Below, piece after piece: positions 24,821 to 32,890 of a stretch of 50,797 bases of DNA. The DNA lies in assembly GCA_025353925.1 (NCBI GenBank), contig JANXNV010000114.1, positions 1-50,797 on the forward strand, written 5' to 3'. Numbering within the stretch: position 1 is the first letter of the stretch; each line of letters opens with the position of its first letter. The stretch is from Armatimonadota bacterium. GTDB taxonomy: Bacteria; Armatimonadota; Armatimonadia; Armatimonadales; Capsulimonadaceae. Below the pieces are notes generated by a model that was given only the letters and a program-made list of their open reading frames with translations, was not told the DNA's origin and searched no databases. The position numbers and the translations under genes are program-made.

Positions 24821-25832
24821 ATGTTAAGGCACTGTGCACACCCACTTTTAATACTCGACCTTGCCCCCGTCAGCACCGGCATGACGGCCAGGGAGGCACT
24901 CAATAATTCACTGGAACTCGCCGTGGCGGGGGAACGACTGGGGTTCCACCGGTTCTGGCTGGCGGAGCACCACAACATGCCCGGCGTCGCTTCGTCGTCA
25001 CCGGAGATACTAATCGGTCAGGCGGCACGGATGACCTCCCGGATCCGGGTCGGCTCCGGCGGCGTCATGCTGCCGAACCACGCCCCGCTCAAAGTCGCCG
25101 AGTCATTCCTAACACTCGAAGCACTGTTCCCAGGCCGCATTGATCTTGGCATCGGACGCGCTCCCGGCAGCGATCCGCGCACCGCCTCGGCATTCCGCCG
25201 GGGTCAAGCGGCAGGGGGCCGATCTTCCAGAAATGCTGGATGATCTCTTTGCATTTGCCGGCGGCGGTTTTCCGGAAGGGCATTCGTTTCAGAACGTGGC
25301 GGCGGTTCCGATGGGCGTCGCCCTGCCGCCGGTCTGGCTGCTCGGCTCCAGCGATTACAGTGCCCGGCTTGCCGGGCAGCGGGGCCTCGGGTTCGTGTTT
25401 GCCCATCACATCAATCCACGCAGCGCAGAGCTTGCAATGCAGATCTACCGTGACAACTTCTCACCATCGGCACAACTGCCTGTCCCGCAGGCGATCACCA
25501 CGACATCAGCGATCTGTGCCGATACGGGTGCCGAAGCGAATCTTCTAGCTTCCTCTTTTGACCTGGCCTGGCTGCGGCTGGCTGCAGGCCGCCCGACCCA
25601 GTTCCCCAGCATCGCCGAGGCGCAGGCATATCTATACACAGCTCGGGAGCGGATGATGGTGCAGGAGACACGGGCGCGGCTGATTGCGGGTTCGCCGCAA
25701 ACGGTCCGATCCGGACTATGCGCACTCGCGGGTCGAACCGGGGCGGATGAGATCATGGTGACGACGATGATTCACGGTCATGCCGAGCGTCTGCATTCCT
25801 ACGCCCTGCTGGCGGAGGCGTTTAAACTCTAG
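24821..25832 (+). pseudogene. LLM-class flavin-dependent oxidoreductase, one frameshift
   Basis: A luciferase-like monooxygenase read in two frames. Frame one covers the N-terminal third: [37 protein letters not shown], and [20 protein letters not shown]. Skipping one G in the G5 run at 25214-25218 restores the second frame, [20 protein letters not shown] through LLGSSDYSARLAGQRGLGFV to AERLHSYALLAEAF, at the expected family length of about 336 aa. The family uses FMNH2 and O2 on diverse substrates. The break may be a real loss, slippage of a homopolymer, or a sequencing error; the rest of the reading frame is intact. The stop TAG overlaps the convergent gene's stop. Confidence 0.85.
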
Positions 25833-26503
25833 CGGGTCGTGATCCGATCTTCGACGGCGGCGGAGATGCTGGGGTGGGCTGCGAGGTAGCTGCTCAGGCT
25901 TTTGGAGATCGAAACACCCGTGTCTTCGGTGATGTCTTTCTGGCCGAATATCTGGAAGTAGCCTAGGCTCCCCCCCGCCAGAGGCCGTGAGACCGCGACA
26001 CGGTAGGTCTTGCCAGCATCCACTTCGCCCCCGCCGATGCCTACAAGCGAGACGCGGCTGCCGGCGGACTGCGCCGGATTATAACGGATTTGGAGGCCGG
26101 AGACCTGCAGGAACCCGTCGAACGGCTGCGGGGCACGGGAGACGGACCGCTCCGCCACCTTCAGGAGCTGGGCACCCGTCAGGCTCAGGACAACCACGGT
26201 ATCGCTCGGGTCGGCGGCGTAACGGAGCGCGGCGACAATCGTGCTGATCTCCACCTTCCCGGCGGGTATCTGGGCATTGCCGTCGATTTCATCCGCGGGC
26301 AGGAGGGCAATCTGGGTACGCCCGGTCTGCTTCAGCGCATCGGCGATGAGGTTGCCCAGATTGGTTTCCCGCGAGGCCACACCCGATGCCGAGAGGGCGG
26401 TATGCACCTGCACGGTGTCCTTTGCCGAGGCCGCCGGAGAGGCCGCAAAGGTCGGCGCGGCAAGCAGGAAAAGTCCGGCAATCGTTAAGTTCAAGTTTCT
26501 CAA
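25829..26503 (-). CDS. Stand-alone 5'-nucleotidase C-terminal domain, exported
   Basis: A 224-aa protein. TTG start one base after the prfB stop, with AGGA at the right distance inside prfB. A signal peptide (NLTIAGLFLLAAPTFAASPA) leads into the substrate-binding domain of UshA-type 5'-nucleotidases: ETNLGNLIADALKQTGRTQI, GKVEISTIVAALRYA, VVVLSLTGAQLLKVAE, PFDGFLQVSGLQIRYNP and YRVAVSRPLAGGSLGYFQIF. The metallophosphatase half, which holds the catalytic metals, is absent. Alone it could bind nucleotides or other ligands in the periplasm, or complement a separate catalytic chain. The convergent oxidoreductase shares its CTAG stop. Confidence 0.8.
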   Translation of the reverse strand: MRNLNLTIAGLFLLAAPTFAASPAASAKDTVQVHTALSASGVASRETNLGNLIADALKQTGRTQIALLPADEIDGNAQIPAGKVEISTIVAALRYAADPSDTVVVLSLTGAQLLKVAERSVSRAPQPFDGFLQVSGLQIRYNPAQSAGSRVSLVGIGGGEVDAGKTYRVAVSRPLAGGSLGYFQIFGQKDITEDTGVSISKSLSSYLAAHPSISAAVEDRITTR

Positions 26504-26504
26504 T

Positions 26505-27614
26505 TTAGTCCTGCATTTTCTGCGTCTGCTGCCAGCGCAAGAAGTCATCGATGAAATCATCGAATTCTCCGTTCATCACGCGCTGAATGTCGCCGGTTTC
26601 ATGGGCGGTGCGCGTGTCTTTGACAAGTGTGTAGGGCTGAAACACATAATTTCGGGTCTGGTGCCCGAAGGCGATATCTTTGCGCTCCCCGCGCAGATCG
26701 TCGATCCCCGTGCGCTGCTCCAGCCGCGCGATTTCCAGCAGCCGAGCTTTGAGTACTCGCAGGGCACGCTCATAGTTTTGCAGCTGCGAGCGCTGGTCCT
26801 GACAGGTCACGACGATATTTGTCGGCAGGTGGGTCAGTCGAACGGCGGTCTCGTTCTTCTGGACATTCTGCCCGCCCGCGCCTCGGCTCAGCGTATGCTC
26901 GCGCTTCAGGTCTTTGGCGGGTATGTCCACGTCCTCGACTTCCGCGACTTCCGGTACGACATTCACACCCGCAAACGACGTTTCCCGGGTCTTGTTAAAC
27001 GGTGACATCCGCACCAGTCGGTGAACGCCGTGCTCGCCCTGCAACAGCCCGTACGCATTCTTGCCTTCGATCCGCAGCGACGTGCTTTTCAGGCCCGCGA
27101 CATCCCCTTCGACTTCATCCATGATTTCAGCTTTGAAGTGGTGCCGGTCCGCCCAGCGCAGATACATCCGCTGCAGCATGGAGGTCCAGTCGTTGGCATC
27201 CGCCCCACCCGCTCCGGCATTGATCTCCAAAATCGCCGGGGCGGCATCGTGCGCCCCCGAAAGCAGAGTTTCGACTTCCAGCTTATCCAACGCCGCGCTC
27301 AGCGAGGCCAGCTCGGCGGACAGCTCAGGCGCGTAGCTATCCGGGTCGTCTTCCATCGATGCCAGCTCGGCCATGGTCCGCGCATCCTCGAGCCTCTTCC
27401 GGGCCGCGACCCAGGGAGCCAGGCTTTCCTTCAGCACATTCAGCCGCTGCATCTGCGCCTGCGCCCCAGTGGGATCATCCCAGAACTGCGCTCCACCGGC
27501 GGCCTCTTCCAGCGTTTGAATCTCGGCACTGCGGGCTTCCAGATCCAGCGGCTTGCTTAAAGACTCCAGCCGATTTTCCACATCCTCAATAGCTTTGACG
27601 ACTTCTTCGAGCAC
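26505..27614 (-). CDS. prfB: Peptide chain release factor 2, no programmed frameshift
   Basis: A 369-aa protein recognising UAA and UGA stop codons. The anticodon-like SPF is in VRMSPFN, and the peptidyl-tRNA hydrolysis GGQ is in SRGAGGQNVQKNETAVRL. The N-terminal helix bundle is contiguous in one frame: the region that in many bacteria contains an in-frame UGA and +1 slip reads LESLSKPLDLEARS without a stop, so autoregulatory frameshifting is absent. GTG start with GAGGGA 8 nt upstream. A -10-like TATACT lies about 20 nt upstream of the start. Confidence 0.95.
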   Translation of the reverse strand: MLEEVVKAIEDVENRLESLSKPLDLEARSAEIQTLEEAAGGAQFWDDPTGAQAQMQRLNVLKESLAPWVAARKRLEDARTMAELASMEDDPDSYAPELSAELASLSAALDKLEVETLLSGAHDAAPAILEINAGAGGADANDWTSMLQRMYLRWADRHHFKAEIMDEVEGDVAGLKSTSLRIEGKNAYGLLQGEHGVHRLVRMSPFNKTRETSFAGVNVVPEVAEVEDVDIPAKDLKREHTLSRGAGGQNVQKNETAVRLTHLPTNIVVTCQDQRSQLQNYERALRVLKARLLEIARLEQRTGIDDLRGERKDIAFGHQTRNYVFQPYTLVKDTRTAHETGDIQRVMNGEFDDFIDDFLRWQQTQKMQD

Positions 27615-27634
27615 TTCGTTCCCTCTTTGGCCTT

Positions 27635-27640
27635 AGTATA
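27635..27640 (-). promoter_or_regulatory. -10 element of prfB
   Basis: GGGTATACT on the minus strand, giving a leader of about 15 nt before the GTG start. No clear -35 is visible. Confidence 0.5.
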
Positions 27641-27766
27641 CCCGATGGCCTGGCATGGGGAGGATTTGGCGAGGGATGTGTCTAACTGTTCAGCGGTTCA
27701 CCATTGTATCTCAGCAGTACGACAGGCACCAATACGCAGGGCGATTCTAAAGATGTACCGCAACAC

Positions 27767-28156
27767 ATGGACGAAAATATTGACACAAACCAACAGCAAA
27801 ATGATAATATGGCGGTTTGGCCTCCTGCTCCTAGTGTAAGCGTAGAGGATGTCTCAGTCGTTTCCAGCAAAAAACTGATTACCAAATACACTGGTCTAGA
27901 TATTACGCTGGGGGCAGGAATAGGGTTAGTCTTGCCGCCATTTATGGCGGTGGTTAGCTCCAGGCTTGATACAGGCCCGCATCCCTTAGATGTGTTCATA
28001 ATTGCATATTTAGCATCAACAGTCTGTTGTCTTTATGTAGGCTTGCGTAAGCGCTATAAAATATTTTCCACAGCTTTGTTAATTGGATCGATTTTGAGTT
28101 TTGTATCTGCTGTATGTTTTGTTTTGACGGCAAATATCCCCGGTGGGCCTGACTAA
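27767..28156 (+). CDS. Small membrane protein of unknown function
   Basis: A 129-aa protein: an acidic, Gln/Asn-rich N-terminus (DENIDTNQQQNDN), then about three membrane spans (GAGIGLVLPPFMAVVSS, VFIIAYLASTVCCLYVGL, LLIGSILSFVSAVCFVL). The ATG at 27767 is chosen; an in-frame TTG at 27704 would add 21 poor residues. Base composition is clearly AT-richer than the surrounding operons, as is the TPR gene that follows, so the two may have arrived together. No family recognised. Confidence 0.55.
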   Translation: MDENIDTNQQQNDNMAVWPPAPSVSVEDVSVVSSKKLITKYTGLDITLGAGIGLVLPPFMAVVSSRLDTGPHPLDVFIIAYLASTVCCLYVGLRKRYKIFSTALLIGSILSFVSAVCFVLTANIPGGPD

Positions 28157-28190
28157 GAAATAGTTCTTTAGCTTTTGGAGATGTACGACA

Positions 28191-28823
28191 ATGGCAGATA
28201 CAGAGTCAGATAAATTAGCCAGAGGGCATTGGGAAAAGGGAAACACACTTATTCTCGCAGGCAAAGTCAAAGCTGGTATTGCAGAATGCCGTGAAGCAAT
28301 ACGGCTCAAACCGGATTTTGCAGAAGCGCATTATGAATTAGGAATTGGTTTGGCAATGACAGGAAACCGAATCGCTGGCATTGTTGAGCTGCGCGAGGCC
28401 GTGCGGCTTATCCCTGGCGTGTACTTAGTCCACTATAATCTAGGTGTTAGTCTTTTTCGGACACATCAGACCGATGAGGCTATCGCTGAACTGCGAGAAG
28501 CAATCCGATTGAAGCCCAGCTACCCCGAAGCCCATGCAACTCTGGCACTGACGTATCTTCTCCAGAAAAAGGACCTAGATGCGGCTATCTCCGAGTTTTG
28601 GGAGGCCATTTCCTTAAACCCCAAGTACGCTGTGGCGTACTCCGGGTTGGGAACAGCCCTAAGCAGACAGGGGCATTTCGATGAAGGTTTTGAAAAGTTC
28701 TTGATCGCTTTTCGTCTTGACCCTAATATTCCCCGTCTGCGAATGGCTATCGTAATTGCCTACTGCAACAAAAGGCAACCCGGTTTGGCATTCCGTGTTT
28801 TGATCGGAAAAGGGGTCAAATGA
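28191..28823 (+). CDS. TPR-repeat protein
   Basis: A 210-aa protein built of about five tetratricopeptide repeats, for example AGIAECREAIRLKPDFAEAH, AIAELREAIRLKPSYPEAHA and AISEFWEAISLNPKYAVAYS. The A-x3-x-EAIRLxP pattern is strong. No signal peptide or enzyme domain. It is a protein-interaction scaffold with unknown partner. AT-richer than its neighbours and preceded by a small membrane protein gene 34 nt upstream, probably one transcript. Confidence 0.85.
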   Translation: MADTESDKLARGHWEKGNTLILAGKVKAGIAECREAIRLKPDFAEAHYELGIGLAMTGNRIAGIVELREAVRLIPGVYLVHYNLGVSLFRTHQTDEAIAELREAIRLKPSYPEAHATLALTYLLQKKDLDAAISEFWEAISLNPKYAVAYSGLGTALSRQGHFDEGFEKFLIAFRLDPNIPRLRMAIVIAYCNKRQPGLAFRVLIGKGVK

Positions 28824-28901
28824 AGTCTCTGAATTGCACCAGTCAAATATGTTGGTCACGATTCGCTCCCTTGCCTCTGCCTTCTTTCATGACATCCGCC
28901 C

Positions 28902-29381
28902 CTACAGACCCGACACCGACAGGCTGATCACCACGGATTTCGAAGTCGGCGTGTTGCTGATGTCGGCGACGCTGCGGATAGGAACCAGGATATTGGTCTC
29001 CGGGTAATGGGCTGCCGCGCAGCGGCGGGGAATGGCATACGGCACGATGACGAAGTGGCGGGCGACTCGCTCCTCGCCCTCAAAGTGACTGGTTATATCT
29101 ACCACCTGCCCGGCAGCCAGACCGGCTTCGGCAACGTCGGCGGCATTCAAGAAAACTACGCGGCGGCCATTGTGGATGCCCCGGTAGCGGTCGTCGAGAC
29201 CGTAGATCGTCGTGTTGAACTGGTCGTGGCTCCGAATCGTCATCAGCAGAAAGCGGCCCGGCGGAAGATCGTGGTGCGGGATCGGATGCACTGTGAAACG
29301 GGCTTTACCCGTGGCCGTTGGGAACTTCCGCTCGCGGGCGGGGTTCGGCAGCGCAAAGCCGCCGGGCTGGCGGACGCGCAT
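28902..29381 (-). pseudogene. Molybdopterin oxidoreductase (FdhF/YdeP-like), 3' fragment
   Basis: About 159 aa equal to the C-terminal molybdopterin-dinucleotide-binding domain of YdeP-type oxidoreductases, which are usually about 750 aa long. Clear matches: GGFALPNPARERKFPTATGK, TIRSHDQFNTTIYGLDDRYR, VPYAIPRRCAAAHYPETNIL and NTPTSKSVVISLSV. The catalytic domains and iron-sulfur site upstream are gone, and similarity stops where an unrelated plus-strand frame begins. An ATG at 29381 could start a short protein, but it would have no active site. Best read as a deletion remnant. Confidence 0.8.
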
Positions 29382-29461
29382 ATTATAATCAGCAAACCCG
29401 GCAGCTCCGTAACAAACGTCGGTCCCTTTTTGCGCGACGCGCGGAGCCTCCTGCGGCCCGC

Positions 29462-29935
29462 ATGGAACGCGGCCGTGACGGAGTCCGCCTTCGGGCGCTC
29501 TTCGTGGATAACCGGGACCGCGAACCTAAGAAGACCGCCCCCGTTACGATTCGGCGCGAGGAGGGCGCGAAGCCGACATACCGGATGTGGGGAAGCCCGG
29601 CGGACGGCGAAAAGCCGAATACCAGCTTCCAAACCAATCTGCTCCCACAGAAAGCCTACACAGTCGGCTTTTCCGGGTCGCCGCCGAAAAGTCTGCGCCT
29701 GACTCTGCGCTTTCCTCCGGCGGGCAATTGGGTGAAGATCGCCGTCCCGGCCCCCGCCCGCCCCTTCGAAGCCTACCGAGACCATGATCATAAGCTGCCT
29801 CTGGCCCAGGCCGGGAGCGAGGCGGATTTTGTGAATGCACACGGCGGCAAAGTTTTCCGGCAAGGCGGAATGCTTCGGATATTGCTGTTTGTCAACCAGG
29901 GGAACACGTCCGTGGTGGAAATCGTGCCGCGATAG
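29462..29935 (+). CDS. Unrecognised protein or 3' gene fragment
   Basis: An open frame of 157 aa from the ATG at 29462; the frame is open upstream to 29318 so the start is uncertain. The C-terminal half reads like a beta-rich extracellular domain (LRLTLRFPPAGNWVKIAVPA, GGMLRILLFVNQGNTSVVEI), but I cannot name the family with confidence. No signal peptide is visible, and the frame begins where the truncated oxidoreductase fragment ends, so this may be the surviving 3' end of a larger surface-protein gene. TATAAT occurs at 29384-29389. The next gene follows after 6 nt. Confidence 0.4.
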   Translation: MERGRDGVRLRALFVDNRDREPKKTAPVTIRREEGAKPTYRMWGSPADGEKPNTSFQTNLLPQKAYTVGFSGSPPKSLRLTLRFPPAGNWVKIAVPAPARPFEAYRDHDHKLPLAQAGSEADFVNAHGGKVFRQGGMLRILLFVNQGNTSVVEIVPR

Positions 29936-29941
29936 GAGAGC

Positions 29942-30700
29942 ATGCCGGGTACTATCAGGGAGCGCATCACAGGATCAGATTGGCTCCCAGGAATGCAGGA
30001 AACTTATGACATCGTCGGCGACGTTCACGGCTGCTCGGACGCACTGCTGCGGCTTTGCGACGCGCTCAGGTACGACGAAAGTTTTTACCATCCGGAGGGG
30101 CGACGGCTGATCTTTCTGGGCGACTTGATCGATCGCGGGCCGGACAGCCTCGGCGTCTTGAACCTCGTTTCGCGTCTGGTCAGCCGGGGTCGTGCCCTGC
30201 TGACACTGGGCAACCACGACGATGCCCTGCTGCGCTGGCTCGGCGGGGAGCATTTTGATACGTCGAAAGGCGGCCTCGCACAAACGATTGCCCAGATCGA
30301 GGCGCGGCCTGAAAAGAAAACGCTGAAGAAAGCGATTGCAACACTCTATCAACGCGCCCCACTCTACCTGGTTTTGGACGGCGGGGCACTGATTGTCGCG
30401 CATGCCGGGATCGAGGAAGAGATGATCGGTAAGTCCGACCCGGAGACCCGCCGCTTCGTGCTGAACGGAGAGGCAGTCGGCAGATCCCCGGAGGGCAAGA
30501 CGCTGCGCCGGGACTGGGCCGGGGAGTATTCAGGAGCCGCTTTCATTGCCTATGGTCATACGCCGCAGGAGAGCGCGGTGCTTCGCAGCAATTCCGTCAA
30601 TTTAGATACGGGAGCTTATCGGGGCGGAAAGCTGACAGGCTTGCGCTGGCCGGAGCGTACTCTTGTTTCCGTGCCCTCACGTTTCCGGAGTTTGGAGTAA
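29942..30700 (+). CDS. PrpE-like metallophosphoesterase (Ap4A hydrolase/protein phosphatase family)
   Basis: A 252-aa enzyme with the PPP-type motif series: DIVGDVHGCSDALLRL, FLGDLIDRGPDS, LLTLGNHDDALLRWL, IVAHAGIEEE and FIAYGHTPQE. The family hydrolyses diadenosine tetraphosphate or phosphoproteins with two metal ions. ATG at 29942 follows AGGAG closely; a second ATG at 29993 begins just before the first motif and is a possible alternative. Its last 85 nt overlap the 3' end of the convergent M14 peptidase gene, and both tails look real. Confidence 0.82.
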   Translation: MPGTIRERITGSDWLPGMQETYDIVGDVHGCSDALLRLCDALRYDESFYHPEGRRLIFLGDLIDRGPDSLGVLNLVSRLVSRGRALLTLGNHDDALLRWLGGEHFDTSKGGLAQTIAQIEARPEKKTLKKAIATLYQRAPLYLVLDGGALIVAHAGIEEEMIGKSDPETRRFVLNGEAVGRSPEGKTLRRDWAGEYSGAAFIAYGHTPQESAVLRSNSVNLDTGAYRGGKLTGLRWPERTLVSVPSRFRSLE

Positions 30701-31776
30701 CGGCCCAAGGGACGCACGACATCTTGCTTCGGTGTTTCTTCCCCCGCTGCTTTTTTCCCGCCCCAGAGTGCCAGCCCGAACACGCCTAACGCCCAGAGCC
30801 AGGCATAGGAGTTTGGCCGCTGGGCCGCCGGTGACGTGGACTTTCGCGCGGGGACGGGATCGAACAGTTGTGCCTCACGCTCCGGCGGCGGCAGCGCACC
30901 CTCCAGCGTGTCCAGACGCGGCTTCTCCGCAGCATAGGCGGCTGAGTAGTGATCGGCCAGCCCATGAATCAGCGCGACATACAGGCCCTGCCGCTGCTGG
31001 AAATCATGGGTGTCCGTGGTGGCGCCGAAGTGGGTTTCCACGAGAAGACTTAGGATGGACTGGCCGGTGAACCAGCGATGAGCCAGGCGCGAGTCCGTGT
31101 CCGACCCCCAGGCCGTCGGGTGCAGCGCATATCCGGAAGCCGCGAGCTGATGGACCGCATCCTGCTGTATGCGATGGTCAGCACGGCCCAGGGCCGTCTG
31201 CGTTTCGCGTGGGACTTCCAAGCAATCGGCGTTGTACTCGTCGCTGCCATCCCAGTTGTGGGCATCGATGATGAGGTTCGGGCGAATGCTCGACACGGCC
31301 TCAGCGACGGCGCGTGTCTCCGGCTGATGGAACACCCCCCAGTCCCGGTTCAGATCCGCCCCGGCGGCATTCGCGCGTCTGTTGAGGTCGCCACCGTCCG
31401 GGTTGACCATCGGAACGAGATACAGAGACACGTGCCCAAGCGAGTGGCGCAGCAGCGGATCGCTGCCCTTTGACAATCGGTGGATCAAGTTTAAAACAGC
31501 TTCAGTCGCGGCGGGTTCATCGCCGTGCTGACGGCAGAGCACAAAGAGCTTGATTGTTTTCGCCGTGTCCGTGGAAGGGTCGGCGATCCTTACCAGCTTG
31601 AGAGCTTTTCCGCCCACCGATTTCCCGATCGAAGTCACCCGAATAAGAGGACAGCGGGCGGCGTCGGCCTGCAGCTGCGTCATCATCCGGTCGTAGGAGG
31701 TCACATTCGGCTCCGCCCCGACGCGCACCCCGCAGTCCAGCAGCAATCCCAGACATAGCACTAGGAGCCAGCGCAT
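30616..31776 (-). CDS. M14 zinc carboxypeptidase with C-terminal membrane anchor
   Basis: A 386-aa protein: signal peptide (WLLVLCLGLLLDCGVRVGAE), M14 catalytic domain, then one membrane span near the C-terminus (YAWLWALGVFGLALWGGKK) and a basic tail. Zinc ligands His and Glu lie in CRQHGDEPAATEA, the third ligand in IIDAHNWDG, and the catalytic Glu in LLVETHFG. The short domain resembles MpaA/zoocin-like peptidoglycan peptide amidases more than digestive carboxypeptidases. The ATG overlaps the alr stop (TGATG) and follows GAGGAG. It is one of two M14 enzymes flanking alr, which suggests trimming of murein peptides. Confidence 0.82.
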   Translation of the reverse strand: MRWLLVLCLGLLLDCGVRVGAEPNVTSYDRMMTQLQADAARCPLIRVTSIGKSVGGKALKLVRIADPSTDTAKTIKLFVLCRQHGDEPAATEAVLNLIHRLSKGSDPLLRHSLGHVSLYLVPMVNPDGGDLNRRANAAGADLNRDWGVFHQPETRAVAEAVSSIRPNLIIDAHNWDGSDEYNADCLEVPRETQTALGRADHRIQQDAVHQLAASGYALHPTAWGSDTDSRLAHRWFTGQSILSLLVETHFGATTDTHDFQQRQGLYVALIHGLADHYSAAYAAEKPRLDTLEGALPPPEREAQLFDPVPARKSTSPAAQRPNSYAWLWALGVFGLALWGGKKAAGEETPKQDVVRPLGRYSKLRKREGTETRVRSGQRKPVSFPPR

Positions 31777-32882
31777 CAAAGATGCTCCTCGTAAACACGC
31801 GGCAGCCGGGCACTGGCCGTGATCCGCCGGGCCGGGACCGTCACCACATCGCCGACTTTAACGTCGGGTATATCCGTCACATCAGCGCAGCAGATCTGCA
31901 TGGAAACCCGCCCGATAACTGGGGCCTTTTTGCCGCCCACCGTCACCGTGAGCACTTGCGGTCGCAGCAGTGCTTTGAGGCCCCGTAAGCCTTTCGACGT
32001 GCTGGCCGGGGCCACGGAGAAGCCATCGGCGTACCCGATGGGAAGCACGGCCAGAGTGGTGGGACGCCGTGTGACGAACTCCCCGCCATAGCCGATTGCG
32101 CTCCCCGCCGGAACTTGTTTGACGCTGACGATCCGGGCCGACATGCGCCAGGTCTCCTGTAAATCAAGCGCACGGGGCACAGCCGCCGAGGGGTACTGCC
32201 CGTAGAGAATCGTGCCGGGCCGCACCGCGTCCAGCCGCATCTCTGGGAACCGAACCATCGTCGCCGAGTTGGCGCAGTGACGCAGGCCGGGGTCTATTCG
32301 TGCCTTCTCAAGTTGTGCCAGTACGGCTTGAAGCTCTGCGAATTGTTTGCGGGTCGGTGCTCCATCATTTTCGAGTGCGCGGGCAAAGTGCGTGTAAGTC
32401 CCGGCGAAATGCAGATTTTTCTCTTCATCGAGCAAAGCTGCCAGAGGCAAAGCCTCGCCGGGCAGGACTCCGAGGCGACCCATACCAGTGTCTATTTTGA
32501 GATGCACGTTGGCTTTTTTGCCCAGCCGCTGCGCCGATTCGGCAATTGCAGCCAGTCCCGCTGGATCGCATACAGTGAGATCGCAGCCCGCTTCGATCAG
32601 CAGATCAATCTGCTCGGGAAGCGGCGGAAGGAAAACGAGAATTCGCCCCGTGATGCCCGCCTCGCGTAGCTCCATTGCCTCCTGCGGGGTCGTGACGGCA
32701 AAGAAGTCAGCACCGGCTTCTTCAAAGATACGCGCCGTCTCTCCGGCCCCATGCCCAAAGGCATTGGCCTTGACGACGGCGATAATCTGCGGCGGCTTGC
32801 TTTCGGCCAAAAGTCCCTGCACGGCGGCAAAGTTATGACGCAGTGCGCTGCGGCTGACGGTAATCCAGGCATCTGGTGTCAT
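31776..32882 (-). CDS. alr: Alanine racemase
   Basis: A 368-aa PLP enzyme making D-alanine for peptidoglycan. The N-terminal TIM barrel has the PLP-Lys motif VVKANAFGHGA (Phe where Tyr is usual), HLKIDTGMGRLG, and the second-base Tyr in SAIGYGGEFVT. The C-terminal domain includes PVIGRVSMQICCADVT. Start at ATG 32882; an in-frame TTG 12 nt upstream overlaps the preceding stop codon and may be used instead. It sits between two M14 peptidase genes with overlapping or near-overlapping ends, so the three form one transcription unit. Confidence 0.93.
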   Translation of the reverse strand: MTPDAWITVSRSALRHNFAAVQGLLAESKPPQIIAVVKANAFGHGAGETARIFEEAGADFFAVTTPQEAMELREAGITGRILVFLPPLPEQIDLLIEAGCDLTVCDPAGLAAIAESAQRLGKKANVHLKIDTGMGRLGVLPGEALPLAALLDEEKNLHFAGTYTHFARALENDGAPTRKQFAELQAVLAQLEKARIDPGLRHCANSATMVRFPEMRLDAVRPGTILYGQYPSAAVPRALDLQETWRMSARIVSVKQVPAGSAIGYGGEFVTRRPTTLAVLPIGYADGFSVAPASTSKGLRGLKALLRPQVLTVTVGGKKAPVIGRVSMQICCADVTDIPDVKVGDVVTVPARRITASARLPRVYEEHL

Positions 32883-32890
32883 TACGGTAG

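Noticed and set aside
11601-26503. The two 5'-nucleotidase halves forming one split enzyme
   Set aside because: One half has an export signal and the other does not, so they would be in different compartments; kept only as a domain-separation observation.
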